A stretch of 32,464 nucleotides of DNA. Source: Tychonema sp. LEGE 06208 (GTDB lineage: Bacteria; Cyanobacteriota; Cyanobacteriia; Cyanobacteriales; Microcoleaceae). The position numbers and the translations under genes were made by a program. The stretch spans positions 1-32,464 of the forward strand of contig NZ_JADEWT010000076.1 in NCBI RefSeq assembly GCF_015207505.1, written 5' to 3'. This document shows positions 17,401 through 24,413 of this stretch, one piece after another (the first letter of the stretch is position 1; every line of letters begins with the position of its first letter). Under the pieces are notes generated by a model. It searched no databases. It was not told the origin of the DNA and saw nothing but the letters and a program-made list of their open reading frames with translations.

Positions 17401-20400
17401 AGGCTGCGAGGTTAAAATTGGAGAGTTTGATATCCAAATCCAAATTTTCAATTGAGGGCAATCCTTTACCTTCGAGTTCGACATTCACAAAACCGCTGGC
17501 TGTCAAACCGGGAGTTGCAGCTTTTTCTATTTCTACCCGCTTTCCGTCCCAGTTAAATACTGCGTCAAAAGGTTGTTTCAAAAACGGCAATTCGGAGATG
17601 CGGAAACTGCCGCCGGCGCGAACATTTTGTAGGGGCGGTGCCCCCGAAGCAGCGGCTATCGGGCCGGATAAATTGACATTGCCGTTAAATATGCCTCGCA
17701 ATAGCGGGAGATTTTGGGCTTGGGAGACTAAACCGCTGGCTTGCAAGCTTTGGCGCTGGGCTTCAAAGGCTTGCTGGAAGCGACTTAAGGCAATTTGGTC
17801 GCCTTCGATTGACGCGCGCCAATTCCCGGAGGCGGCGCTACCTGTGGCGTTGACAACTCCGCCGCCGTTGGCGAGTCGAATTTGTCCGTCGCCCTTGGCG
17901 GTGATGCCGTTGGCAGTTAAATTATCTACACTGCCTAAAATTCGGACTTTACCGTCGAGGGTGCCGGCAATTTCTGGCGGTAAATTGGCTGTCAGCAAAC
18001 CTGTTTGTTTGAGGGTTTGTTCTAAGTTGCTGACTGTAACTCCGTTGGTTTCTAGCAATGCTTCTAAGTTGCCGTTTTCCAATGTGGCTGCAGTATCGAT
18101 CGCCCCTAGTCGATCGACCAAAATTCGTCCTTCTGCTTTAGCACTAATTCCCTTGGCTGTCAAGTTATTCAAACTGCCCGCTGCTTCCAGTTGGCCGTTA
18201 ACTCTGCCGTCAAATCCTTTGGGCAAAGTTGCCGTCAGGGTAAATAGTTGGGTATCGCGGATTGTTTGTTCTAAGCGGCTGAGAATAACTCGATCGGCAT
18301 CAGCAAAAACTTGCAACCGTCCACCATCTAATTTACCTTTAAAGGCAACAGTACCGTCGGCAATATTGAGTTTGCCGCTGCTGTTGGCTGAAATATCGGC
18401 GGCGGTTGAATTGTTCAGATTTCCCGACGCTTGAATTTGATTGGATATTTGTCCGTCAAGGGATTTGAGGTTTTGGATTTTAGATTTTAGATTGTTGTAC
18501 TGTTGATTTTCGGGATTGAATGCTGAAGCTACATCTAACAGCGGCAATCCTAAATCTACCAGGCGGCTGATGGAAGTGCGATCGGTTTCTGCGATTCCTT
18601 GCCAAATTCCCTCTGCCAATTCTCCTTTAAAATTGACATTGCTGCTGGCAAGATTGAGTTGGCCTCTGCCGCTGGCATTGATGCTGCTAGCGGTCAAATT
18701 GTCAAGACTTCCCGCTGCGGTAAACTGACTAGATAGCAGTCCATCAATCGATTTGAGATTTTGGATTTTGGATCTTAGATTGCTATATTGTTGATTTTCG
18801 GGATTGAAGGCGGAAGCGACATCTAACAGCGGCAATCCTAAATCTACCAAGCGACTGATGGAAGTGCGATCGGTTTCTGCGGTTGCTTGCCAATTTCCCT
18901 CTGTCAATTCTCCTTGCAAATTAACATTGCTGTCAGCAAAATTGAGTTTGCCGTCGGTCTTAATATTGATGCCGCTAGCGGTCAAATTGTCAACATTTCC
19001 CGTAGCTAAAACTTCACCTGTTAGCTGTCCGCCCAAGGATTTAAGATTTTGGATTTTGGATTTGATATTGTCGAGATTTGCTGAGGATTTTAGGTTGAAA
19101 AACGGTAAACCAATATCAATTAATTGATTGACAGCAACTCGTTCTGTATTGCCATAAGCTTGCCACCTGCCGGATTCTAGTTTGCCACGAACATTAACAA
19201 TACTGTCAGCAATATCTAGTGTTCCTTTGGCGTTAGCAGCGATCGCATTCAAACTCAAATCGTCCAGAGTTCCCGCAGCCTCGGCGGTTCCGCTGAAAAA
19301 ACCTGTTAATTGCGGAGGTAAATTAAGTTCTGGCAAGACTTGCTGCAAACTATTAATAGCTATGCGATCGCCCTCGATCAACGCTTCCCACTGACGATTT
19401 TTTAAGGCTGCATCCACCTTTACATTAGTGTCGCCAATTTTGACAACGGTATTTTGCAAATCCACCGCATTACCTGCGGCGATAATTTCACCACTTGCGG
19501 GAAAACTTCCTTGCAGCGCTTCCCATTGAACTCTAGCTTGGATGTTGTCAAAAGGGCCGAAAAGTTGAGCTTTGGCGGAGAGATTACCGATTTTAACAGT
19601 AGCAGGAATCTGGACAGCGTAAATTTGGGCGAGATTATCTGCGGGTACATTTTCTGCTTGCAAATCAAACACCAAACCCGATCGCGAATTCCCGCTTCCT
19701 AAAGCTATATCGACTTCACCTTTACCGCTAATTTTACCACCGGCAGCCGGCACTACCAAGATATCGCCCACAGCCAAACCTACAGAGGAAAATGGGGGAA
19801 GAGAAGATTGGGTTTTGGGAGTTGGGGTTTGAGCCATTCTCCTCGGTTCCAGCTTAAAATTAGTGCTAATATTGTTTAATTGCAGGCGATCGACCACAGC
19901 GGGTTTTGTGGAGGCGATCGTACCAGTCAGCAGTGGGTTTGCAACGGTTCCAGTCAGTTTGGTATCTGCCTTGATTTCTCCGGCTACTGCGATCGGCAAT
20001 ACCACTTTCTGCCCTAACTCTGCTTCTACCGTACTGACAACATTTGCCACGGCTACCGGCTGCAGGTTTGTTATGAGATTGAAGCTAGCTTGATCTAGGT
20101 TAAAATTTGCTCCTGTTGCGACTGTTCCGGCTATTTTAACTGGAATTAGACCATAATTAGCAGTCAAACTATCCACAATCACATTAGTTCCCTGAAACCG
20201 CAATTGACCGCTGCTATTTTGGATTGTTTGTTTCAGGGGCTTGATATTTGCTTGCAATCCGGCAAAACTAGCCGTTCCCGTAAGTGCTGATAATTTATTC
20301 TCTCGCAATTGCACGGTTAAGTTGCTATTTGCCAGACCTCTTTGTAAAGAGATTCCCGGAAGTTTTAGCAAGCGGGCGAGGTCGGACAAAGGCAAATTTT

Positions 20401-21094
20401 GACCTTGCAACTGCAGGTTAGTTTGCGCCATAGGCAACAGAGAATCGCCCTTGACTGCAAAATTATCATTATTAGTAAATTGACCGTTGAGTTCGTAGAG
20501 GATGCGGTGATTTTGCTCGCGAAATAAAGCGTTGCCGTTGTTAAGACTTACAGAAATAGGAGCCGATTTTGGCTGTCCGATGGGGGGATTTGGTACCAAA
20601 AGTGCGCTGACATTTTCAACTCGCACGGCATCTATTTCTGTTTTAAATAAACCTGGTTTTTTGGGCTCGGATGTAGGAATATTAATCCAGGTACCTTGCT
20701 TGTCCTGTTCGATATAAACGCTGGGTTTAATTAAGGTAATATCTAATTTTAGAGTGCGGTTGAACAGCAGCGGCAAAATTGAAAATTTTACTTCTACTGC
20801 TTCTGTAGAGGCGTAATCTGGATCGGTAGGAGTTGCGGGTACGCTCGATCGGCCAAACCGCAAACCAGTCGGAGAAAATCGCTCCAATGTTCCGATTTGC
20901 ACGGGCCTCTTGAGTGTCTGACTGACCTCAGATTCCACCAAAGGAGCTAAGTTTTTCCGCACCCACTCCTGTGCGGCCACCGCCCCAACCAGGCCGAGAA
21001 TGCCCAATCCCGTACCGCTAAGCAGCAGCACGCGCCACCAGCGGCGGCTGAGACGGGGTGCGAGTTGGTTTTTGTCATCGTCGGAGTTAGTCAT
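14408..21094 (-). CDS. TamB-like translocation/assembly protein (DUF490), very large
   Basis: Predicted periplasm-spanning protein with one N-terminal membrane anchor (about residues 18-42, WWRVLLLSGTGLGILGLVGA). It likely moves lipid or helps insert outer-membrane proteins, as TamB/AsmA-type proteins do. At 2228 residues it is larger than E. coli TamB (about 1260) but in the range of cyanobacterial and plastid (TIC236) relatives. Most of it is repeating beta-rich segments of the type SGNLTGTVANPLLTG. The C-terminal 400 or so residues (SGAVNLFTTQFKLDKGYPQT to the end) are the DUF490 domain, ending in Phe. Residues about 670-890 hold near-identical 96-residue repeats with KIQNLKS segments. Residues about 1895-1943 are Ser/Pro/Asp-rich. 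ATG at 21094 has GAGA upstream. No Omp85/TamA partner gene is adjacent. Confidence 0.92.
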   Translation of the reverse strand: MTNSDDDKNQLAPRLSRRWWRVLLLSGTGLGILGLVGAVAAQEWVRKNLAPLVESEVSQTLKRPVQIGTLERFSPTGLRFGRSSVPATPTDPDYASTEAVEVKFSILPLLFNRTLKLDITLIKPSVYIEQDKQGTWINIPTSEPKKPGLFKTEIDAVRVENVSALLVPNPPIGQPKSAPISVSLNNGNALFREQNHRILYELNGQFTNNDNFAVKGDSLLPMAQTNLQLQGQNLPLSDLARLLKLPGISLQRGLANSNLTVQLRENKLSALTGTASFAGLQANIKPLKQTIQNSSGQLRFQGTNVIVDSLTANYGLIPVKIAGTVATGANFNLDQASFNLITNLQPVAVANVVSTVEAELGQKVVLPIAVAGEIKADTKLTGTVANPLLTGTIASTKPAVVDRLQLNNISTNFKLEPRRMAQTPTPKTQSSLPPFSSVGLAVGDILVVPAAGGKISGKGEVDIALGSGNSRSGLVFDLQAENVPADNLAQIYAVQIPATVKIGNLSAKAQLFGPFDNIQARVQWEALQGSFPASGEIIAAGNAVDLQNTVVKIGDTNVKVDAALKNRQWEALIEGDRIAINSLQQVLPELNLPPQLTGFFSGTAEAAGTLDDLSLNAIAANAKGTLDIADSIVNVRGKLESGRWQAYGNTERVAVNQLIDIGLPFFNLKSSANLDNIKSKIQNLKSLGGQLTGEVLATGNVDNLTASGINIKTDGKLNFADSNVNLQGELTEGNWQATAETDRTSISRLVDLGLPLLDVASAFNPENQQYSNLRSKIQNLKSIDGLLSSQFTAAGSLDNLTASSINASGRGQLNLASSNVNFKGELAEGIWQGIAETDRTSISRLVDLGLPLLDVASAFNPENQQYNNLKSKIQNLKSLDGQISNQIQASGNLNNSTAADISANSSGKLNIADGTVAFKGKLDGGRLQVFADADRVILSRLEQTIRDTQLFTLTATLPKGFDGRVNGQLEAAGSLNNLTAKGISAKAEGRILVDRLGAIDTAATLENGNLEALLETNGVTVSNLEQTLKQTGLLTANLPPEIAGTLDGKVRILGSVDNLTANGITAKGDGQIRLANGGGVVNATGSAASGNWRASIEGDQIALSRFQQAFEAQRQSLQASGLVSQAQNLPLLRGIFNGNVNLSGPIAAASGAPPLQNVRAGGSFRISELPFLKQPFDAVFNWDGKRVEIEKAATPGLTASGFVNVELEGKGLPSIENLDLDIKLSNFNLAALPTEQLAFLKAGNVNNSSETNQPVRGNVDFTGRLTGNLSALSLVGDVEVRNLAVNQVEFDPVLAGIVSANSDKSVNLRLAGASDKIELALNSSFLPTSFLVKRGESVARGETEGETLRVNLSDFPLAALNLSPGKDAGLGPITGTVSGQVNVPGWKMPLNPQTLQANGQIAIAQPAIGYIKGDSFQAEFSYEGGSATLTNGIFRQGTGEYLISGNVKTGANPEFAGKVNIKQGNLQQILVALQYFNLGDLARGLKPPVYANAADVQTVAVGEPEAPLIEQLRRLAEIEVLLQQRQEVMAQSQKLPPLSQLQGTFGGEIAVAGSLRTGVQAKFNVEGDNWQWGQYVAEKFSIEGGFQDGVLTILPLEIRSGKSTIGFSGQLSQKAQSGQLRIENVPVEKLAELVELPFVDVTGNLNLRANLAGSLENPQATGELSLVDGTLNGEPIKQADGSFSYSNARLNFGGSALVTQVEPIEVQGSLPFELPFAAVKPDSNQIDLRANLKNEGLAIINVLTPQVAWVSGKGQVQIRVGGTLQEPVAEGIANFENATVRARAFPEPLTGLTGTVRFEGDRIRVEGVRGQLSQGEVVAQGVIPLSVPFTKGDVDAENPLAVNLDKLALNLRGLYRGGAVGQVQARGTAFRPRLSGNIELYDGEVFLPSAGGGATQLVSSPSDSPSSPATQASPSDSPSSPAAPPSPSDSPSTASASSSPSFDVVFRDLQLKLGRGVRVTSPPILSFQATGGLTVNGTLDDIRPEGTIRLTSGAVNLFTTQFKLDKGYPQTATFIAGQGLDPTLDVRLATSVQEVTRFRTPGTSVASEIADEPTSFGSVRSVRIQALVQGRASQLAENLELRSSPSRSETEIVALLGGSFVQTLGQGDSTLAIANLAGAGLLNNLQSVITNATGLTEFRLFPTRIRGNQGETASSSSGGASGAGSLGIGLEVGADITRNLSASIIRVLSANQPTEFNLRYRLSDKILLRGSTNFQGDNRATAEYELRF
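15265..15410 (-). repeat. Ser-Pro-Asp low-complexity segment in the TamB-like gene
   Basis: Encodes repeats of SPSDSPSSP type (about residues 1895-1943), with DNA units around GGGGAATCGGAAGGGGAAG. It sits just before the DUF490 domain (FDVVFRDLQLKLGRG) and would make a flexible linker. The repeat unit suggests expansion by slippage. Confidence 0.75.
18461..19070 (-). repeat. 96-codon tandem duplication with embedded KIQNLKS repeats in the TamB-like gene
   Basis: TTGATTTTCGGGATTGAA occurs at 18503 and again 288 bp later at 18791. The surrounding protein (TDRTSISRLVDLGLPLLDVA, then SAFNPENQQY) is almost identical in both units. Each unit borders GATTTTGGATTTTAGATT-type DNA (near 18472, 18757 and 19045), which reads KSKIQNLKS in the protein. 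This AT-rich string resembles non-coding spacer repeats such as the one at 21390-21408. Confidence 0.85.
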
Positions 21095-21170
21095 GCTTGT
21101 CTCTCAGAGCTTGTGAGAATTCACCAATAAGGAAATCAACCAATGTTCGATGCGGTAGAATTTCTTTGAT

Positions 21171-21201
21171 TTTGCCTTTTGCCTTTTGCCTTCTGCCTTT
21201 G
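21171..21201. repeat. TTTTGCC heptamer array
   Basis: Four units, TTTTGCC TTTTGCC TTCTGCC TTTGG, in the region upstream of the TamB-like gene. This is another heptamer type of the same genome-wide pattern. Confidence 0.85.
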
Positions 21202-21371
21202 GTAGACTCAGAACAGAGGCCGGAAGTGCCGATCGGGCCCAACTCTCGGCAGAAGGCACGCCCACACTCTAGGGTAGACTGCAAAAACCTTTACCGAACT
21301 TAATCAAAACACGCAACACCACCCAAAACCAAGTCCTCCAACTCCCCCAAATTCTCTAGATTCTCCCCCCA

Positions 21372-21489
21372 GTGCAGGATCGGCCCTCAATCAAAAATCT
21401 CAAATCTCCAACCGAGTTGTCTAAATCCCTCAAATCCTCTCGATCGCGCCGCGTGCAGGATCGACCCTCAATCAAAAATCTCAAATCTC
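21372..21489. repeat. Two 37-bp direct repeats upstream of the DUF3110 gene
   Basis: 21372-21408 and 21453-21489 match at 36 of 37 positions. They begin GTGCAGGATCG and end AAAAATCTCAAATCTC. The AAATCTCAAATCT tail is the same repeat style found in frame inside the TamB-like gene. Confidence 0.85.
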
Positions 21490-21551
21490 AAATCGATCGC
21501 CCGATCGCTTCTAAGATAAAAAAACGGTGGTTAAGAAGGTCTTTAAAACTT

Positions 21552-21938
21552 ATGCGAGTGTTCGTCTTACTCTTCAATGCCCGCACCGAGAATGAGGGAA
21601 TTCATACCATTCAACTCGGCGATCGCAACAAAGTTCTGATGTTTGAGTCAGAAGACGACGCCACCCGCTTTGGCGTGATGTTGGAAGCTCAGGATTTCCC
21701 CGAACCGACTGTCGAGGCGATCGACGATCGAGAAATTAAGGAGTTCTGCGACAGTGTTGATTATGATTGGGAACTGGTACCGGCGGGCGCGCTAGCGATT
21801 CCGCCAGAAGACAATGTAACACAGACTCAGTGGCAAGCGCAGGGGCAACCAGAGCCGGAGCCGGAGGCGGACTCGGACTCTGAGGTTTCCCAAAACGAAC
21901 TGGATTCTATTCGCCGCCGACTAGAAGGACTTCTGTAA
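21552..21938 (+). CDS. DUF3110 domain protein
   Basis: 128 residues from ATG at 21552. Residues 1-80 (MRVFVLLFNARTENEGIHTI, VLMFESEDDATRFGVMLEAQ, DFPEPTVEAIDDREIKEFC) are the DUF3110 domain found in cyanobacteria and plants, of unknown function. The C-terminal 45 residues are a very acidic, Glu/Pro/Gln-rich tail (QPEPEPEADSDSEVSQ) ending in an amphipathic helix (ELDSIRRRLEGLL). I start at this Met because the domain begins there and the 60 codons before it are translated direct repeats. It is divergent from the TamB-like gene and soluble. Heptamer repeats begin within 10 bases of its stop codon. Confidence 0.88.
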   Translation: MRVFVLLFNARTENEGIHTIQLGDRNKVLMFESEDDATRFGVMLEAQDFPEPTVEAIDDREIKEFCDSVDYDWELVPAGALAIPPEDNVTQTQWQAQGQPEPEPEADSDSEVSQNELDSIRRRLEGLL

Positions 21939-22015
21939 GAGTCAGTAGTCAGTAGTCAGTTGTCAGTAGTCAGTAGTCAGTAGTCAGTAGTCAGTAGTCA
22001 GTTGTCAGTTGTCAG
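21939..22015. repeat. GTCAGTA heptamer array after the DUF3110 gene
   Basis: About ten heptamers, mostly AGTCAGT with TGTCAGT variants. In the sense direction of the preceding gene it reads GTCAGTA, the same polarity as after glgP and after the GGDEF-EAL gene. Confidence 0.95.
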
Positions 22016-22098
22016 TAGGGGCGGTGGATGGTGCGTGCGGGCCCTCTTAGTCGTCAGTAGGGTAGGGGCGGTGGATGGTGCGTGCGGGCCCTCTTAGT
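22016..22098. repeat. 36-bp GC-rich direct repeat, two copies
   Basis: 22016-22051 and 22063-22098 are identical. They start TAGGGGCGGTGGATGGTGCG and end GGGCCCTCTTAGT. They are embedded in the GTCAGTA array, so array and GC block were probably duplicated together. The base composition is unlike the flanks. Confidence 0.85.
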
Positions 22099-22225
22099 AG
22101 TCAATAGTCAATAGTCATGGCTACTGAACTACTGAGTCATGAGTCAACTTGAATTGCATTCATTCGCCTCAAGATTTAAAAGGTATCTGGGTTTGTCTGC
22201 ATTTATCTGCGGTTTTCCTCTAAAT

Positions 22226-22418
22226 CAATGACCAATGACCAATGACCAATGACTAATGACCAATGACTACCCTTCGACTTGCTGCGGCTAAAATAAAATG
22301 ACCAATGACTAATGACCAATGACTAGCCTTCGACTTGCTGTGGCTAAAATGACCAATGACTAATGACTAATGACCAATGACCAATAACTAATGACTAATG
22401 ACCAATGACCAATGACCA
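22226..22418. repeat. CCAATGA/CTAATGA heptamer array upstream of murQ
   Basis: Heptamers ACCAATG and ACTAATG are interrupted twice by a 24-bp block (22271-22294 and 22327-22350, one mismatch) starting CCTTCGACTTGCTG. In the last stretch, ATG recurs every 7 bases (22391, 22398, 22405, 22412), and each overlaps a TGA as ATGA. The minus strand (TCATTGG) carries no stop codons, which explains a spurious open frame there. Confidence 0.95.
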
Positions 22419-22435
22419 TTAACAACAGACAAAAA

Positions 22436-23350
22436 ATGAAGAATGTGGAAGAACGGGGGCATCTGCTGACGGAACAGGTGAATGCCAACAGCGAGAATTT
22501 AGACCAACTCAGTTCGATCGAATTAGTGGATTTGTTCAACCGGGAAGACGCCCAAACCTTAAGCGCGATCGCCAGCGCCCGCGAAGAGTTGGCCCGGGCG
22601 ATCGACATCGCCGCCGAATCTCTGCGTCAAGGAGGCCGCCTGTTTTACGTCGGTGCGGGGACTTCCGGGCGTTTGGGGGTACTCGATGCCGCTGAGTGTC
22701 CCCCCACCTTCTGCACCCCGCCAGAACTCGTACAAGGCATAATAGCCGGGGGTGCAGGGGCTTTGGTGCGGAGTTCGGAGGATTTGGAGGATCGGCCCGA
22801 AGATGGGGCAGAGTCGATCGCCCACCGTCACATTAACAATCTCGATGTGGTAGTCGGGATTACGGCTGGAGGCACAACACCCTTTGTAGCCGGTGCCCTA
22901 CAGGCGGCGCGACAGCGGGGGGCGAAGACTGTATTTATCGCCTGCGTACCCGCAGAACAGGTGAATTTTGAGGCGGATGTTGATATTCGGTTGTTGGTGG
23001 GGCCGGAAGTGCTGGCGGGTTCGACGCGCCTGAAAGCGGGTACAGTCACAAAAATGGCTTTGAATATTATTTCGACTGGCGTAATGGTAAAGTTGGGGAA
23101 GGTTTACGGCAATCGGATGGTTGATGTGGCAGTGACCAATCAGAAATTGCGCGATCGGGCGGTACGGATGTTGCAGGATTTAACTGATTTGAGCCGGGAA
23201 GAAGCGGGTTTGTTGCTAGAAAAAAGCGGCAAGTCGGTAAAATTAGCTTTGATGATGCACTGGACTAATTTGGAGATGCAGGAGTGCGATCGAATTTTGG
23301 GCGAGTTTCAAGGTAATTTGCGATCGGCCCTAGCATCAATCCAACCGTAG
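22436..23350 (+). CDS. murQ: N-acetylmuramic acid 6-phosphate etherase
   Basis: Cleaves the lactyl ether of MurNAc-6-phosphate to give GlcNAc-6-phosphate and D-lactate, a cytoplasmic step in cell-wall sugar recycling. 304 residues from the chosen start, matching the usual length of about 300. An SIS sugar-phosphate fold is visible: GRLFYVGAGTSGRLGVLDAA with the following Glu-Cys-Pro-Pro-Thr-Phe (Glu equivalent to the catalytic E83 of E. coli MurQ), SSEDLEDRPEDGA (region of the second acid), and GITAGGTTPFVAGAL. LAGSTRLKAGTVTKMALNII is the family signature. I prefer ATG at 22436 (MKNVEERGHLLTEQVN). The in-frame ATG at 22412 lies in the heptamer array and adds MTINNRQK. No Shine-Dalgarno motif precedes either. 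Neighbours are not cell-wall genes. Confidence 0.95.
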   Translation: MKNVEERGHLLTEQVNANSENLDQLSSIELVDLFNREDAQTLSAIASAREELARAIDIAAESLRQGGRLFYVGAGTSGRLGVLDAAECPPTFCTPPELVQGIIAGGAGALVRSSEDLEDRPEDGAESIAHRHINNLDVVVGITAGGTTPFVAGALQAARQRGAKTVFIACVPAEQVNFEADVDIRLLVGPEVLAGSTRLKAGTVTKMALNIISTGVMVKLGKVYGNRMVDVAVTNQKLRDRAVRMLQDLTDLSREEAGLLLEKSGKSVKLALMMHWTNLEMQECDRILGEFQGNLRSALASIQP

Positions 23351-23542
23351 ATTTTAGATATTTCCTCCAATTCTTTAATCTCAAATCATGACTTGCTCAG
23401 ATTCGACAACAAGAATTAATCCCAAGCAAGAATCAAGAATGCAAAAATATTAGTAGGGCGTGTGGCCATTTCTAGCGACGCAAAGCGCCCTACAACATTT
23501 GAGTAAACAAACTCAACTAATAATATTTCTCTAATACCGTTC

Positions 23543-23616
23543 GTAGTGCGGACGACCGTTCGTTCTTAAACAGAGGACTCCACGACGCACTACAAACCGT
23601 TATTCTTAGGGTAATC
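23543..23616. repeat. GTAGTGCGG...CGCACTACAAAC dispersed repeat copy
   Basis: Starts GTAGTGCGGACGACCGTTCG and ends with CGCACTACAAACCGT followed by a GGGTAAT tail shared with the copy at 13552-13614. The ends are inverted (GTAGTGCG / CGCACTAC), while the loop differs between copies. Confidence 0.75.
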
Positions 23617-23650
23617 CACCGGACAGAATATTACCTATTGCTCCTAATAG

Positions 23651-23690
23651 CTCGTTACCAGCAAAAGCCTGGTAATGCAGAGCCTCTGTT
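23651..23690. repeat. CTCGTTACCAG dispersed palindromic repeat copy
   Basis: CTCGTTACCAG...CCTGGTAATGCAG plus AGAGCCTCTG. The outer arms TTACCAG and CTGGTAA pair, as in the copies at 7794-7912. Confidence 0.75.
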
Positions 23691-23745
23691 TTGTGCTACT
23701 AAACAGCCAAAAACTCAATACTAATACCGACTTTCCTCAACTATC

Positions 23746-24195
23746 CTACTTCATCTTCAAAATTTTCTGAGTAGCACTTTCAGACACCGGCATCACCGAT
23801 AAGCGATTGCCTTTCCTCACCACCAAAACCTCCTCAGCACTAAAATTTGCTTTCAATTCATCCAAAGATATTAACTTAGCAAATTCCTCCACAAACTCAA
23901 CTTTCACAGTTTGCCAGCGAGGCGCGTTAATCCGAGATTTAGCATCATAATATTCGCTATCAACATCAAATTGAGTCGGGTCAGCAATCCCAGTCTCAAT
24001 CACGCGCACCAATCCGACAATGCCCGGAATTTTAGTATTAGAATGATAAAAAAATATTAAATCTCCAAGACTCATTTCCCGCAGAAAATTGCGCGCTTGA
24101 TAGTTGCGAACACCGTCCCAAATTGAAGTACGATCGCTCTTCAAATCCGCAATACTATAAACATCCGGTTCCGACTTCATCAACCAATAATTCAT
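23746..24195 (-). CDS. EVE-domain (PUA-like) protein
   Basis: 149 residues, essentially a single EVE domain from the first residue (MNYWLMKSEPDVYSIADLKS) to the end. The family includes human THYN1 and bacterial YpmP/YcaQ-unrelated PUA-like proteins that bind modified bases in DNA or RNA. The hallmark WLMKSEP, WDGVRNYQARNFLREMSLGD, FYHSN and GIVGLV blocks are all present. RQ at the bend of the ARNFLREM region and the aromatic cage residues (W, F, Y) look intact, so it is probably functional. There is no signal or membrane segment. ATG at 24195 begins the domain. The frame ends within 10 bases of a short pyrimidine stretch. It is convergent with murQ and not linked to a restriction or methylation gene here, so a housekeeping role in RNA or DNA base recognition is inferred only. 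Confidence 0.93.
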   Translation of the reverse strand: MNYWLMKSEPDVYSIADLKSDRTSIWDGVRNYQARNFLREMSLGDLIFFYHSNTKIPGIVGLVRVIETGIADPTQFDVDSEYYDAKSRINAPRWQTVKVEFVEEFAKLISLDELKANFSAEEVLVVRKGNRLSVMPVSESATQKILKMK

Positions 24196-24281
24196 AGATA
24201 ATTAAAAATTGCTATTTTGTTACTAATATTTAGGGCTTGCTGATATCGTGTCCGGTCAATTGACATATCTAAGATTGGTTC

Positions 24282-24333
24282 GTAGTGCGGACTTTAGTTT
24301 GCTCCCGGATTGCGGACTAAAGTCCAATCGCAC
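24282..24333. repeat. GTAGTGCGGACTTTAGT dispersed repeat copy
   Basis: GTAGTGCGGACTTTAG and TGCGGACTAAAGTCC-AATCGCAC form the ends of a hairpin-prone repeat. GGACTAAAGTCC is itself palindromic. It lies upstream of the EVE gene and next to the transposase debris. Confidence 0.75.
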
Positions 24334-24413
24334 TGATCAAGTGAGCAAAAAAAATCTGTAAGGCAAGATATACATAGATAATTTCCTTACAAACCAAAAT
24401 CTCTCTCTCCATT

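Larger units (their letters stand above)
21095..21551. other. Divergent region between the TamB-like and DUF3110 genes
   Basis: 457 bp. Promoters for both directions should lie here, but I could not fix either one. It holds TTTTGCC heptamers (21171-21201) and two 37-bp direct repeats (21372-21408, 21453-21489). An open frame continues upstream of the DUF3110 start through the direct repeats. Its translation (IKNLKS and SLKSSRSRR types) is repeat-derived, so I exclude it from the gene. Confidence 0.6.
23351..23745. other. Intergenic region with two dispersed repeat families
   Basis: 395 bp between convergent murQ and the EVE-domain gene. It holds a GTAGTGCGG-type repeat (23543-23616) and a CTCGTTACCAG-type repeat (23651-23690). 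AAGCGCCCTACAACATTTGA near 23486 may be a further fragment. No gene or clear terminator was seen. Confidence 0.65.

Noticed and set aside
17355-18434. A 359-codon open frame on the plus strand inside the TamB-like gene
   Set aside because: It is antisense to a strongly supported protein. Its composition (Ala, Pro, Ser, Lys, with runs such as LPLAVKLS) is what reverse translation of a repetitive beta-rich gene gives, and it has no recognisable domain.
22360-22608. An 82-codon minus-strand frame running through the murQ leader
   Set aside because: The array TCATTGG has no stops on that strand, so long frames arise automatically. The product is the repeat WSLVIS/GHWSLV, followed by antisense murQ.
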